The translations under genes and the position numbers were made by a program. A DNA stretch of 64,000 bases from Xestospongia muta. Lineage: Eukaryota; Porifera; Demospongiae; Haplosclerida; Petrosiidae. Position 1 is the first letter of the stretch. The number at the start of each line of letters is the position of its first letter. Below, one piece after another: positions 1 to 12,800 of the stretch. The DNA is taken from contig OY848918.1 of NCBI GenBank assembly GCA_963693285.1, positions 20,037,484 to 20,101,483 on the forward strand. The letters run 5' to 3'. Under the pieces are notes generated by a model. It made no database searches, was not told the DNA's origin, and saw only the letters and a program-made list of their open reading frames with translations.

Positions 1-387
1 AAGCCTGAGTCCACCCACGCACTGCCTAAAAATTGACAATTTTATTTTCAATTTTTAATTTCAACCAAATAATAACAAATACATCATTCTGACTACATGT
101 AAGTGGTTTGATATTGAATAGTCTTCACTATTATAGTTATAAAGTCAACAGTTGAGTCTTCTGTTCATAGATATGGACGAAACCAAGGATATCTAAAAAA
201 TGGAGAAAACGGGATAGGCAGTTGGTAAAACAGGCATTAAAAGACTTAAAATTTAGGACAACAGTGTGTCATAGTATGCTTAACGTCATGTAAATGTTGA
301 GATTGATACTAACAGTAATCATTAATCATGAGTTATGCAAATAAAATTACTATTATGAGGTCGACTGTAGCCACCTAGGCCAATATC
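1..387. other. AT-rich flank, no gene seen
   Basis: No open frame or RNA gene is supported here. It is the left flank of the piggyBac-like element that appears to begin near 388. Confidence 0.5.
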
Positions 388-401
388 CCTTTTTTAACGA
401 A

Positions 402-459
402 TGACGCATAACGCGTCATCAATATTGTGACCTTAGTTGACCAATGACGCGATCGCGTC
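402..459. promoter_or_regulatory. Two TGACGC-type palindromes
   Basis: TGACGC at 402-407 is mirrored by GCGTCA at 413-418. A perfect 14-bp palindrome GACGCGATCGCGTC sits at 446-459. They lie just inside the proposed left end of the piggyBac-like element, so they could be subterminal transposase-binding sites or a CRE/ATF-like promoter element. The function is inferred. Confidence 0.4.
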
Positions 460-787
460 TTTCAAATTTACTAAGCAATAGCGCAACATTGACAGGTAGT
501 TAGAGTGTGTATTTTCTACAGTAGTAGCTCCTGTACTTGTTATTGCTTGCCTTTGAATCTGCAGTCAACATTTGACCCGAGTTTCAATAGTCTTTGTATT
601 TAAAGTCAACAGTCCAAGTTATTACCTCGCGTATTGATTCTTGTTGACAACTCAGTCTGCATATCTCCACATGCAACTTAACAGTCCAAGTTAGTAACTC
701 ACATTCATATGAACCATGATAAAGATAAATATACTTGCATATTATAATTAGTATATCACTCAAATAAATGTAAACAAATAACAACAA

Positions 788-2778
788 ATGCATTATGCAA
801 ATAGAGTGACTGATAGACGATTATTTACAAGAGATGAAGTCTTGGATATTATTGAAAAAGAACCAATGTATCCAGGAAGTGGTGATATATTTGACACATT
901 AGATGATGAAATGGTGGACGACTACTGGTAATAAAATTATAAGATAATTTACAAAGTATATAAAACCTACCAATCTTAGTATAACAGAAGGTACATCTGT
1001 TGATGTTGAAGGTCTTCAGTCCAGTTACCTGCACCGCTATAGTAAATATCACAAAAATTACCTTTTACTGATTGTAAAATAAATAGCTACCAACAAATAG
1101 AGTCACTTGCAGGTCCATCAAGTTCACTAAACAATACACCACTATCAGCGTAAGTGAACAAATGTCAAAATAACAGTTTACCAACAATCATAATAGGACT
1201 TCTTTTGAAAATCCTGTGTCTGCCACTAAGAAATCTAAACAAAGGTGAATTACACAATAAATGTACATTTCTCATCTGTAAATATCTTCATAGCCAATGT
1301 CCAAGTGACCACACCCTAGGAGAGATAAAATAGTCAAACAATTACATGCCAGTCATTGTAGATTCATTTACAGAATCAGTGGGACCAACTGTTTCTGTCC
1401 CTTCATCACCACTTGAAGCATTTATGCTATTTTTTACACAATCACTTCTACAACTGATAGTAGACGAGACAAACAGATATGCTGAAACATGTATGGGTGG
1501 AGAAAAGTATGCCATATGGACAAAAGTGTCTATTGAAGAATTGCAGGCATACTTGGGATTATGATCGTAATGGGGATAGTAAAATCACCATCCCTATATG
1601 ATTATTGGAAAAATGACCCATATTATCACTACACTCCCATAGCAGATCGAATTTCTCGAGATAGATTCATGGACATTTCACAATATCTCAATTTTGTAGA
1701 CAATGCGACGTTAGCACTACCAGGTACACCACAATATGATCATCTTGGTAAAGTAAGAGCAATTCTAGAATTTCTTAACAACAAATTCCTTACATTATAT
1801 AATCCAAATCGTGACAACAGCATAGACGAGGCAATGATAAAATTTAAGGGCAAATCAGCAATGAAACAATATTTTCCCAAAAAGCCTATCAAGAGAGGAT
1901 TTAAAGTTTGGGTCAGGGCTGAGAGTGACAATGGGTTTGTATGTGAATACCAAGTATACTGTGGAAAGGAGAAGAGATCAGAAACAGGACTAGAGTCGTG
2001 GGTTGTCCGAGACTTAACAAGAATCATTGTCGGAAAAAACCATCACATATACTGTGATAACTTTTTACAGGCATTCCACTTTTTAAGGATCTGCTAGAAG
2101 ACAAAATTTATGCCTGGGGAACCATGCGTTCAGATAGAAAGTTCTATCCAACAGAATTCAAACCAATTCTAAAGAAAGGTTTCAAGGAGTGGGGAAAATT
2201 CAAGCTATTACAACATGAAAGTTTGCTAATGACAGTGTGGCAAGACACAAAGGTAGTAAGCGCTCTTGTTACAAACTCTCAACCTTTGGAAACAACACAA
2301 GTAGAGAGGAAGCAACAAAATGGAGAAAAAAAAAATAGCAAATTGTTCTCAACTAATAGCCAACTATAAGCAAAAAATGGGTGGAGTTGATTGTAATGAT
2401 CAACTGAGACAGTACTACTGCCTCAATGCAAGAGGATATAAGGCTTATATATACATCTTTTACCTTGTAACTGATGTTGTAATTACAAACACTTACCTCT
2501 TGTAAACATTCCTTCCCACATCTCCATTCAAAATGATCAAAGACTTTTGCCTCAACTTAGGCCACCTTCTCATTGGATCGTATTGTGGTTGTAAGTGTCC
2601 TGGTTGTCCTTCATTGTGTCTACCAGTGAAAAAATTTTGTCAGCACCATTTTCCTCAAAAGTATGATGGCAGTAGACACAGGTGTCACTACTGTTATGTA
2701 TTTCTAAACAAACAAAGAGATACTCAATGGTATTGTAGTGACTGCAGCCTTTACCTCTGTCATACTGGAAATGAGTGA
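788..2778 (+). pseudogene. piggyBac-like transposase, intron-containing and frameshifted
   Basis: Cut-and-paste transposase of the piggyBac (DDE_Tnp_1_7) family. An acidic N-terminal exon begins at ATG 788. Short candidate exons lie at about 1113-1149 and 1197-1244, bounded by AG and GT. The main block runs from 1346 and contains the three family aspartates: in SIDEAMIKFKG (about 1825), in the YCDN motif (about 2050) and in MGGVDCNDQ (about 2380). The frame changes near 1561, again at about 2060-2075 (just after the YCDN motif), and again at about 2300-2340. The C-terminal part (2533-2778) is a cysteine-rich zinc domain with paired CxxC motifs, as is normal for the family. At least two frameshifts argue that this copy is inactive, unless very short introns explain them. 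Exon 1 phase does not fit the next exon cleanly, so the 5' model is uncertain. Confidence 0.8.
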
Positions 2779-3532
2779 TGACTGTTTCCTACACTACCAC
2801 ACCCACCATGGACATAATGAAAATTAAAGAGACACTTACATATATACAAAAGAATAAATATATATTATCAAAACCTAACTGAAATGTCTAACCAAACAGT
2901 AGTCATTCAAATAATAAGCATATACAGATAGACACACACAACACACAAAATCCAATTATAAATTTCGACAAACAAGGTAAGCAATACTAACTTGTTTATA
3001 TACTGGACATGTTTTGCATCATTTGTAGTACTTACAGAAGCTATCACTATTGTACCTTAGCCCTAGCGCTTCAATTTCAAGCGCCTTTTTCATTACAAAG
3101 ACGGTAGTAGAAAAGATAAGATAGAATGACTTACTTTCAGCAGAGTTCGTGGTAGAATTTACTTGTAGAATCGTGTTATAACATCTCTAGACGTACAAAT
3201 CAACGAAGGTTGCCTTATTTACTCATAATTGAACCTGTTAAAAGTTCTCCAAGGCGTCTTCCTCTTCTTTCGATGAACATGTGCTTGAGGGAAATTAAAT
3301 TTCGACATCCGGTGACCCCACTTACGCAATTATTTCGTTAAAGGGGGGGGGGACATGCCAAAATTCAAAAATAGTTTTTTTGCATAAATGTTATCTTTGA
3401 CATATGCAATTCACCCTAAAAATATTATAATAATTTTTAAAAATTGTTATCACTGTTAAAAGCAAGCTTCTTTTCGAAGCTCTTTCGAGGCTTCTTCTGA
3501 GATTGCAATGTTCTTCCTAGTAGGGTGGGGCT

Positions 3533-3552
3533 CCCTTGTGACGTCACAAGGG
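3533..3552. promoter_or_regulatory. Perfect 20-bp palindrome with CRE core
   Basis: CCCTTGTGACGTCACAAGGG is a perfect inverted repeat centred on TGACGTCA, the consensus cAMP-response element bound by CREB/ATF bZIP dimers. It ends 32 bp before the ATG at 3585, which fits a core-promoter position for that gene. Binding is inferred, not shown. Confidence 0.5.
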
Positions 3553-3584
3553 GAACGAATGCTAGTATTGCTAGGTGCAAAGTA

Positions 3585-3827
3585 ATGGCTGAAGACTTTC
3601 AAAGCGATATATCTAGTCGGTATTCCAGCATATTAAGCCTCTCCTACTCTTCTTCTTCCTTCGATATGATCGAAAGCAGTGACCCTGCTTTGTGCGTGGA
3701 ATCTGACCTCGAGGAAGGCTCTGAGAACATAGTTGTTCTATATCAGTATGAACCAGAGGAAAGTGGCTCTAAGTCAGAATCATCAGATGAGTCTCAGAAT
3801 GATGGGAGGTTACTAAATACTGAATGA
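3585..3827 (+). pseudogene. Acidic Ser-rich protein, like the N-terminus of P2RX7-C-domain genes; truncated
   Basis: ATG 3585 opens an 80-residue frame that is serine-rich (runs of S around residues 20-30) and then acidic. It contains a YQYEPE motif and ends in RLLNTE followed by TGA. In invertebrate proteins carrying the cysteine-rich P2X7 cytoplasmic (ballast-type) domain, an acidic stretch with YxFEPE-like and RLxNTxW motifs leads into a CxCGxC zinc-binding domain. Here the expected Trp codon is TGA (3825-3827). The downstream frame has only scattered remnants (for example FCYQE), so the zinc domain is lost. The family assignment comes from motif recall and is moderate. A spliced continuation cannot be excluded. 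Confidence 0.45.
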
Positions 3828-3829
3828 TT

Positions 3830-4996
3830 AGTCTCTTGTGTCAGTTTCTGCTATCAAGAGCCCCAAAAGTCGTTTCAGCCTTCTCCAACATTAGTTCAAA
3901 TATTAGTTCAATAATGTTATTATTTGTTTGTTATGGAAATAATTAATATCATTACTTTTGACTCTAAACTCATTAACTATATGTTAGTCTCATTGAGTTA
4001 GTGATACTTGAACCCAACATAATGAGCAGATGGAAACTTTGTCCAAATTTTGTTGTCAACACATCTAGGTAATACAACATCTATTTTTCTTCCAACCCAA
4101 TACCAACACCAACTAGTAAACTGTCGATAAGAAATAAATTTGTATTGCCTGTATGTAATGGCTTACTGTAAGCGAGTTCAATAAAACCCTGTACTTACTC
4201 ATATCCTGGTTGGTCCTGAATATCATGTGTACCATAATGTTGCTTATAACTGAAATATCCTGCTTGTAATATACCCAAACATTTAGGCAAACAGGTTCAA
4301 ATCCTTCATGCTCATTGATACAGGATATCTGTGCTTGAATCTGCCCCATTTTCTGGATTGTAGTGTCTATCTCAGCAACACCATACAACAAAACTGCATT
4401 TACTCTGAAACTGAAAGAAGAGTGAAAATTACTGTAAAAAAGAGTGATAAACAAGGTACTAGAGCAGACCAGTCACATTCAACATAAATATGATGGCACT
4501 CATGATTAGAGGTTTTTTTATACTCAATACTAGTGGTTATGGTGTTGTTGTCAAAGCAATAAAAATAAACAATAAAAACAATAAAAACCAATAAAAATGA
4601 TACATCACATGATTATTACACATTATGTAGGATATAGTATACTAATACTCAATCCTCTTGGCTCATAATCAAAGTATCATAATTAAGTTCAATGTGGATT
4701 TGGTTTTAGTCACTATATTAATTCTGATATGTTTGATTGTTCTGGAGGTGGTATAGCTCTAATATTTAAAACACTAAATAAAACTTTCATAATATGACAC
4801 CTGTCAATATTGTATTGTCACAGTTCATTAGAAGTAGTACTATTGACTCTGATAGGACATGAAATACATAAAATTCCTAATTCTGAAGGTGAGTGTGTAT
4901 GTAATATAGCTTTATCACTGATATTTTATCTACAACAAAATGTAACAACACTACAGTCACTATTTCTATATACATCTATTGGTCAATGGTTGAATT
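3830..4996. other. AT-rich intergenic DNA, no gene seen
   Basis: Only short open frames of low coding character occur (for example 4113-4454 on the minus strand). None shows a known motif or paired splice signals. Confidence 0.5.
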
Positions 4997-5090
4997 AACT
5001 GTACACTCTTAAGAAAATATTTTGCAATTGAAATTATAAATACTAATTGCATTCCTTAGTAATAATCAAAAATTAATCATTCCATAAAAA
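4997..5090 (+). repeat. Short dispersed repeat, shared with 11537-11630 and 12245-12325
   Basis: The three stretches share an AATTATAAATACTAATTG-type core followed by CATTCCTTAGTAATAATC. They are near-identical over about 60 bp and recognisable over 90 bp. The function is unknown. Confidence 0.6.
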
Positions 5091-5109
5091 ACAACCGGGC
5101 GTTCTACTC

Positions 5110-6262
5110 TTTAGTAGACTAAGTTTGACTTGAATACAAGGTAGGTTGAATTTGACATAAATAGCAGATAAGACTTTACTTAGATTGATACATGTTGATT
5201 GTGTACATTTGTGTTATCCTGTCTATGTCTTGTACTTGGAGATATTATTATAATATGAATTACAATTTTAACAGGTTGATAATGAAGATACAAATTTTAA
5301 TGTTTGTGTGCGTATTTGTAAAATAATATGTTTGACTAACGTATAGGATGTATGTTCTGGTAGTACTCTTTGAGTGTATGATACTTTTTAAAACAAAGAT
5401 ATGTATTCATAGATGAATATAATGTATGTCACATTTGATGTTGATTTGTTTTCTTTACCAGATTGTCTTCTGCTTTATACTTTACAATACATTTTCGCAC
5501 TTGGAGACTGTGAAATAATGATCACATAGTCAGATAGGGATATCTTGTCCTACGGCAGGTACTAATTGCAAATTAAAAAAAGGCATGTGCTAACTCTATA
5601 CAGAAATCCATATAAGAGACATGTACAATAACTTTGTTTAATATATTTTCTCTGTACATGATGTATTGATTAATAAAAGTGATGTCTAGCAAGTGGAAAA
5701 GGATTTGTTTCCGTCATTTTTTGAAACTGTGAATAATCCCTAGTATGTAACAAACTGATCCTTGTTGTATACACCTCCCATGTAAGTTCTGTAATTGTGG
5801 ATTCTGCATGGTCATAACTCTCTCTCAGGAAGAATTGGTTCATCCTTGAATCTTGACTAAAAACTCATCATCAATAGTAGAAAGGACAACTACAACTTTC
5901 TTATCCATCCACTAAACTCTAAGTACATACCCATGTTAGTATCTTGTCCTTTTACCTTTTCTAGTTCTTTCTTTTATAACTAATCATGTATTCCTTTTTC
6001 TGTTAAGGTTGACTATACCACAAATTCTAGAATTAGTTTCATATAGCTGTCTACACAAGTACAGACTTATTCAGATGATAAAAAAAGTTGAAACCCTAAA
6101 TTTGAAGGATAACAATCTCTAGGAGAACATCATGAGTTGACAATGGTAAATAATCATCTGGTTTCTCTGACTTCCACTGTAGATGTCCCAGTTCTTTATG
6201 CAGCTACTTTTTGGCATCACCAAATACCGAAAGCCTTCATCTCCTATTTGCATAGATTTTTT
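5110..6262 (-). pseudogene. piggyBac-like remnant C, 3' half (minus strand)
   Basis: The reverse complement matches the piggyBac-like remnants at 33.9-35.1 kb and 63.3-64.0 kb. On the minus strand it runs from a core stretch like 'MKAW..D....YMWNW.IYTG' (about 6250-6190) through the 'CTTGTGTAGA' region near 6050, to the C-terminal zinc-ribbon region and 3' flank (about 5490-5110). Frames are broken throughout. The next part of the same family (6363-6570) lies on the opposite strand, so this copy has been rearranged. Confidence 0.6.
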
Positions 6263-6362
6263 GGAATGTAATGATAAGAGCTATTTTTTAGTATTTCATG
6301 AATTTAGGAAAAAAAAAGAACAATGAGCAAATTTTCTAGATCAGAACTTAGAGATTTTTTCA

Positions 6363-6570
6363 ATGAACTATGGACAGACACCCAAAAAAATTAAACATTG
6401 TACCAAACAAACTTTGATAGTCAGCAATATTTTGACCATCCTTAGCAACATCTTAGAGCTCGAGTCCATGATTTTGCTAATTGTAAATTCACTCTACAAG
6501 AGCTATTATTTTCAAGGATTAGTAATCAGCATAGGTGTTATTACCTTGCCATCTATTCCTATTTACTAGA
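6363..6570 (+). pseudogene. piggyBac-like remnant C, inverted 5' piece
   Basis: This matches the 5' transposase segment at about 62835-63060 on the same strand. Encoded traces include DFANCKFTLQELL and, in another frame, ISIGVITLPSIPIY. They correspond to the '+T.QEL..FLG+.I.MG+..+PS+..YW' block of piggyBac proteins. It is head-to-head with the 5110-6262 piece, indicating an inversion or two nested copies. Confidence 0.5.
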
Positions 6571-9500
6571 GTACAAGTTGCTTTTTTTCTCAGTAATTAG
6601 TTTTACAAATGATGTTTCGAAGTAAGGTTCCTTTCTAAAAAGTTCGTCGGCGGATGTCATAAATTCGTTACGAACATACATCGTTTAATTCATGGTCGTC
6701 ACGTATCTATCTTGGTAGGTATACAGTAACTAAGAAAGTCTCATATGTTTGAGCAGCTGTTTCTAAGGAATACTGAGCTTTTCACTGTAATAACTGTGAA
6801 ACTATATCTTATTTAACTTATTGTTTATTCTTTAGAGTTACACTAAATAATATATTAATAATAAAATTTAATGTTATTAAAATTAATTGTACTACAAAAT
6901 TTAAAGTAGTGAGATTGAAGTAAGGTATTGAACAGATAGTCAGATATCAAAACAGAGGAAGAAATCAATTCAGAATCAGACTAAAGTGATGAAGAATGTA
7001 ATGAAGAGAGTGATAAGTGTAGGAGCAATAGTGGTAATGTTATTGAAGAGTGATATGAACATTAATTTACCTAATGATAGAAGGAGAGTAATATCAACAA
7101 GGAGAGGTGGAGATGGGATGATAAGTCAAGAGACAAAGAGAAAAGAGTGAAAAATATAATTACAAATTATAATGAACATTAACATTTTAGGATCTGATGA
7201 AATTCAAGTAGAACCATCATTTACCAAACTCTGTGACCAACTATTCCACAATCTGAAAGACTCACACCTCTATAATGCTTCAATTTAATGTTTATCAATG
7301 CTGTATGTCTGTTTCTAGTTGACAAGACTAATGAATTTGCATCATAAAAACTAGCAAGGTAAACTAAACTGCCCTCAATGTGTTGAAACTGTATACCAGT
7401 AACTACAGAAGATATAAAGGCCTTGTACGTGTCATTCTGGAGATATTGATTCATGAAAAAAAACGGATATGGTCAAATAATTCATAGACTTGTTGTTTCC
7501 AATTATCAAATCCATTGTGTACCCATATAAAAATTGCCCATTGGAAAATATAACAGGCATTAATAAGGACATGAGAGATACAATACAATCATAATAAATA
7601 AAATTATAATATCATCCTTAGATGAATGGACAAAAGAAATATGATAATGTTTTCAACCTAATATTCAAAGAAGTTAATGAAATTCAGTCTAGGTTAATCC
7701 CATACAATAATGTCAGCTATAAACTACTTCCTTCCTTTAATACAGAAGAACATCAGAGGAATAAAAAAATGGTTGTTGCTGAGTACAATGAATATTATGT
7801 TGGGTATCCATAAACTTGACCAAATGAAAAGTTACTATGAATTTCCTCATAAGTCAGTCAAATGGTAGTGAAGCGCATTGTTCTGGTTATTAGATATGCC
7901 TATTGTAGATGGTTATATTATATCTAAGCAAACATAAAGGAAACAAAAACAAAATGAATAACCTTGAGTTCGCTATGAAATTATCAAAGAGCTGACAAGA
8001 CAACTCTAAATGTAATATTCTCCACCAGTGTCAGATCAAGTTCACAAAAATTAGATGAGACAGACAATCAGGTAAAAACAACTCATACTTTTTGTAGTTG
8101 GCACATGTTCAGATAAACTAGCTTTGTGTCCTACTGAATGTTTCAGTTAAATTATTCTCATAAAAAGTACAGGGTTTAGCAATAATGGTAATTGTAGTGA
8201 CCTTTTCTAGTCTTTTAATGTCATTTAAGAAAAAATAATACCAACTCTTTTTATTGGAAATGGTATAATGATGAACATTTATACAAGCCATAAGAATACC
8301 AGTTGTTTTAATAATATAAGCCTAACTAAGCAAAATTTGTATACAAATACATTAGTTACTAAGCATTAGATAACTTTAATGATCAGAATAATTACAAAGT
8401 GATTTGGAAATAATTAATTAAGTGTTAGAAATATGTTTAAAGTATGCCACACATAAACTTAAATATAGTATTATAATAACAAAAATGAAATTTATAAATT
8501 AAAAATAAATGCAAATCAAAGCAAAGATTTTTTAATTGTGCTACATAAAAGTATTATTACAGAATCAGTAACCAAACACTACATTTGAAAATCTAAATGT
8601 TAAAGCAAATATAAATAACAACAGATAAAAACAATTAATTAGGAAAATAGGAAAAGATTTTGCATCAAATGGGGAGACTAAAAGGGTTGCTCAGTGAATT
8701 GATATCATTTGAGAGATATGATATCCACATAATGTTACCAACAACTGTATGACAACAATTCTAGCATGAAAAATAGACAGACAGAGAAAGATGGAGAGAC
8801 AAAAACCGAGAGACTTGGATAGACAGATAGAGACATGACATAATATATAACAATACTAGGGATTACCAAATATGGCAGTGTCTACATTGATATGCTTGTA
8901 AAACACTCTCATAACTTAATAATCAATACCTCTATATAATTATATTTACTACAGAATTGAATATTGACAAGTTATGCAACACAGTTTTTAATATTATTAA
9001 ATGCTATAACTATATTAATGATATGTGACAAGGGTTTTTTGAGATCTATAGCTATGTCATTGCTAAAATGATATTGTAATATTAACTAATGATGTATGCT
9101 AGGTATGAATAGACACTACAATCGTCACAGCAGCTGATATGTGAGTAAAGTTATGATAATAAACAAATCAACACATTGAACAGTATGGATAGTGTATCCT
9201 GTCATAGATTATAGTATATGATGTTTACATCTAATAAAGCTGTGTCTGTTTTTATACATACAATATAGCAATCAACTGACGTAAATATAAGACTAACATA
9301 ATACATTAATACACTGTTATATACAGTGTATATATGAGAGGGAGTGTACACTTGTCACAACTTTACTATGGCTCTTATCACAACCATACTCATAGTAGCT
9401 ATGACAGGACATTTATCAACATTATAGTGAATAGTGACATTATCCATTAAAACACAACGGCATATGCATGCAATATAAGGTTTTAAATAATGAATTGATT

Positions 9501-10137
9501 GTACACTGGTGTTCCAAGAACTGTACAAAGGTTTTGTATATCATGTAATTTGAAAAATTATAACGACACTAGTATGATTCGAGGATATCAAATCTATTAT
9601 TATTCTGAGTTCACGATATTTTCTTTACTCTTTATTTAGTTTAAAATAAAGAAAGGTACACAGGACAGGAAATAAGACATAATATAAATGGATGGTGGCC
9701 TATATCCAGTATATATAGTAGTACATCAAATGAAAATTGCATAAATTTAAGAGTAATAATTATGATCAATGCATGGATTATTTATGAATGTGTTCAACAA
9801 TCAGGTTGTCCTCTTTATTATATAAAGCTAAAATACTAAAAAACAATATAACAACAACATTAATGTATGTAATGATGACAAGAGAATACCAAATATGGTA
9901 AAATTTATATTAATAATCTCAATAAAAACATATATGGGGCACACACTGCTACTTGTAGAGTGATGCATTTATACCTAATGAACACAAGAAATGACTAATT
10001 GTGCATATAATGCTTAGAAGTATAAACCTGTCTCTACTCATGACAAAGAGATTATTATAGAAATAATTTATGAATTGAAAGGTTCTAATCAATTTTAAAA
10101 CATAATGTATTATTATATATCGTAATAAGTAGTCACA
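6571..10137. other. AT-rich intergenic region without a supported gene
   Basis: A short acidic frame with a stop (about 6950-7060, TEEEINSESD) might be another transposase N-terminus scrap. The open frame at 7622-7813 has no recognisable motif. The purine-rich stretch 8770-8830 is simple GACA/GAGA-like sequence. Nothing else is supported. Confidence 0.5.
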
Positions 10138-11150
10138 GATCAGTTCTATTACTCTAGCAACATCACAGGTTCATGGACATCACTTCCTTTTAATTTTGCT
10201 CATACTGACTGTCTTATTTAAGCATCTAATTATCACTTATCAAACGATAAAATTAAATTAATTCGAAATTATCCATCCATTTAAATATAACTACAGAATA
10301 ATAGATATATTATACAAATTTGTTACAGGTATTGAACACCATTACTATCAACTTAATTATGTAAATCATACATGTAGTATTGATGTCTTTTTAGAGGTTT
10401 GACTATCTAAGATAACGTATGAAAGAATTAGTGTCACATTGAAACACTTGTCCTTTTTAATCAATGATACTGACAGTATACTGTAGAAGTTTAAGCATAA
10501 TATGCTTAAACTTATACAGTATACCATATTATAATAAATTATTGAGATAGCCTTCGTTTTAGAGTAATAAAAGCTATTGACATAAATATAGCTAGAAGTA
10601 ATGATAAATATGTGATTGTTGTGTAAAGATCATAGTGTCGAAAAAAGAATGAGAAAAATTTCTCTTGCAATTTTTTATACCGAAGTATCTAATGAAAGAA
10701 TGTAATTTTTCACACAAATAATTACTATTGGTATTACGTTTATGGTTATCAAGTGGCAGACTTTACTAAGCAGATGTTGATCATATATGATCATATAGTG
10801 TACAGTACATACATAGTGTGAGTGTATATCTATTACATATAGTAGTACTTAGTAGACAGACAGTATACTCTATCTTACTATAATTAGGTTACAGTTGATT
10901 TAGCTAGTAGAATTTCATCATTGTAATGTAGTAATTATGTCACATACTTCCTGTATATCTATAGAAGTCTTGATATTAGGAATAGTGGTCAACATCATTA
11001 ACTGGAAAGAATGAATGTAATTCTGATGAATGACCACTTTGCAAGTCAAAAAGACTTTGTGTTAATTTACTCAATGTTGTATTGTCTACTCATACATCAC
11101 TATACAAGCATAGCTTGATTATGACAGCAACTTTCATTCATATTAATAAT
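10138..11150 (+). repeat. Segmental copy of upstream DNA (partner 35562-36640)
   Basis: Long collinear similarity to 35562-36640. It includes the TCATGGACATCACTTCCT segment, GATACTGATAGTATACTGTAG-like sequence, and the ATCATATAGTGTACAGTACA / GGTTACAGTTGATTTAG block that also lies in the 5' regions of genes 1 and 2. The copy at 10780-11010 looks like a promoter/5' UTR without its gene. Parts recur at 11640-12130 and 12480-12800. Confidence 0.7.
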
Positions 11151-11536
11151 TAAACTTCAATTCACTCAAGCTGCCCAGTACAGTGTTTACACACTTTTAT
11201 GACAGATTTTAGAGTATGAGTGTGAATGTTCCAGCCCATACAATTAATGAAAATACGAGATCATACCCATCAAGTGTTTCCTCAGTGTTTCTTAATTTCA
11301 TTGATACTCTGTGACTAGGACACTGGTATTTCCACAGACTTAACACTATATTTATATTTCTACAAACTTATAAAAATAACTTAAGAAAAGACATTAATAG
11401 TCCTCTTAATTAGGACTGTTTTATGAGGAAAACAGTACTGTTGTGTATAGTACAATTTTAATTGTCCACTAGTAATACATATTATATTATGTAGTCAGGT
11501 ACTATTATACAATATAATAGAATACTCTAGTGTTAA

Positions 11537-12800
11537 CAACTGTACTGTCTTGAGGAAGTGTTTTGTATTTTTAATTATAAATACTGATTGCATTCCTTAG
11601 TAATAATCAAAAACTTACTCATTCCATATAAATATGAGGAAACATGTACTGATGTATAAATTGTTAAATAATATCTCAGACAATCATTTAATCTGTCAAA
11701 TGAAAAAATTAAATTTCTTTCAAATGTCTATTTGTCATTAAAATATAACTATAGAATAATGGATATATTATATAATTGTGCTACAGCTATAAAAAGAAAA
11801 CATTACTATCAGTTCAATATACATGATTATGTGTAGTACTGATGTCTTGTTAGAACTTTGATTATCTAAGAATGTACTAAAGAATTAGCGTCACATTGGT
11901 ACATGTGTCCTTTATAATGAATGATATTGATAGTATAATTATTGTAGGTGTATGTGATAATATGTTAATGAGATGAATTTTCGTTTTTGGAGATCTAGTT
12001 AATAGACTTATTGACATATAACTAGAAGTACTAATAGTAAGATAATGAGATGAATTTTCATTTATGGAGATGTAGTTAAATAGACTTATTGACATAGTCC
12101 TCCTAATTATGAGTGTTATGAAGAAACCAGTACTGTTGTGTATAGTTCTAATTTAATTTTCCAATATATACACTACCTGTATATTATAGTATATTAGTAT
12201 ATATAGTCATGTACTGTTAGTATGATAGAATACTCTATTGTTAGCTGTATAGTGTTGAGGGAGTGTTTAGTGTTTGTAATTATAAACACTAATTGAATTC
12301 CTTAGTAATAATCCAAAACTTGGATGTGTCACAGAATGTCTAATTCCAAATGTCAAAAAGTCAAGATATTGATCAGCAACTACCTCATTTTCAGATACCC
12401 TAACAGCAATGCTCACAAGATGCATTAATATCTTCACTAGGTATCTGGGTAATGTCTTTTCAAGCACTCTTTCATAGTTTATCTTTCACTCTTTTAATTT
12501 GTGTCAAATGACAAAAATTAATTCCTTTTAAATGACCCATCTGTAAAATGATAAATATGTTTTATAAATGTATTACAGCTATTAAAACACCATTACTATC
12601 AGTTTAATATACATGATTATGTATAGTATTAATGTCTTGTTACAAGTTTGATTTCTCTAAGAGTATACATGGAGAATTAGTGTCACATTGATACATGTGT
12701 CCTTTATAATGAATGATATTGATAGTATACTGTAGAAGTATATGATAATAGAAAAATGAGATGATTTTTATTATGGAGATCTAGTTAATAGACTTAAATA
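11537..12800 (+). repeat. Two diverged tandem units of the upstream repeat
   Basis: Unit one (about 11537-12240) and unit two (about 12245-12800) repeat the same order. Each has an AATTATAAA-CATTCCTTAG core, then CTGTCAAATGA, TTACAGCTATTAAAACACC-like sequence, 'TGATGTCTTGTTA' and 'ATGAATGATATTGATAGTAT'. The spacing is about 0.7-0.8 kb, with many small differences. Confidence 0.65.
12300..12475 (-). other. Orphan coding-like fragment inside a repeat unit
   Basis: On the minus strand an open stretch encodes a non-repetitive peptide containing ILMHLVSIAVRVSENEVV and DQYLDFLTFG. The sister repeat unit at 11620 lacks this roughly 160-bp block, so it looks like an insertion. I do not recognise the protein. 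It could be a captured exon or a transposase fragment. Confidence 0.3.

Larger units (their letters stand above)
388..3351 (+). mobile_element. piggyBac-like DNA transposon (ends tentative)
   Basis: The block encloses a piggyBac-family transposase (788-2778). A left CCCTTTTTTAACGAA motif (about 388-402) is mirrored on the right, where the reverse complement reads a C-run followed by TTTAACGAA (about 3332-3351). piggyBac elements usually start with CCC and insert at TTAA. No clean flanking TTAA duplication is seen at these coordinates, so the ends are provisional. The inner ends differ, so only about 15 bp supports the terminal repeat. Confidence 0.5.

Noticed and set aside
4113..4454. 113-codon minus-strand frame
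   Set aside because: No recognisable motif, no splice context, composition typical of AT-rich noncoding sequence.
7622..7813. 63-codon plus-strand frame
   Set aside because: No homology recognised and isolated in decayed DNA. It could be a transposon scrap but cannot be supported.
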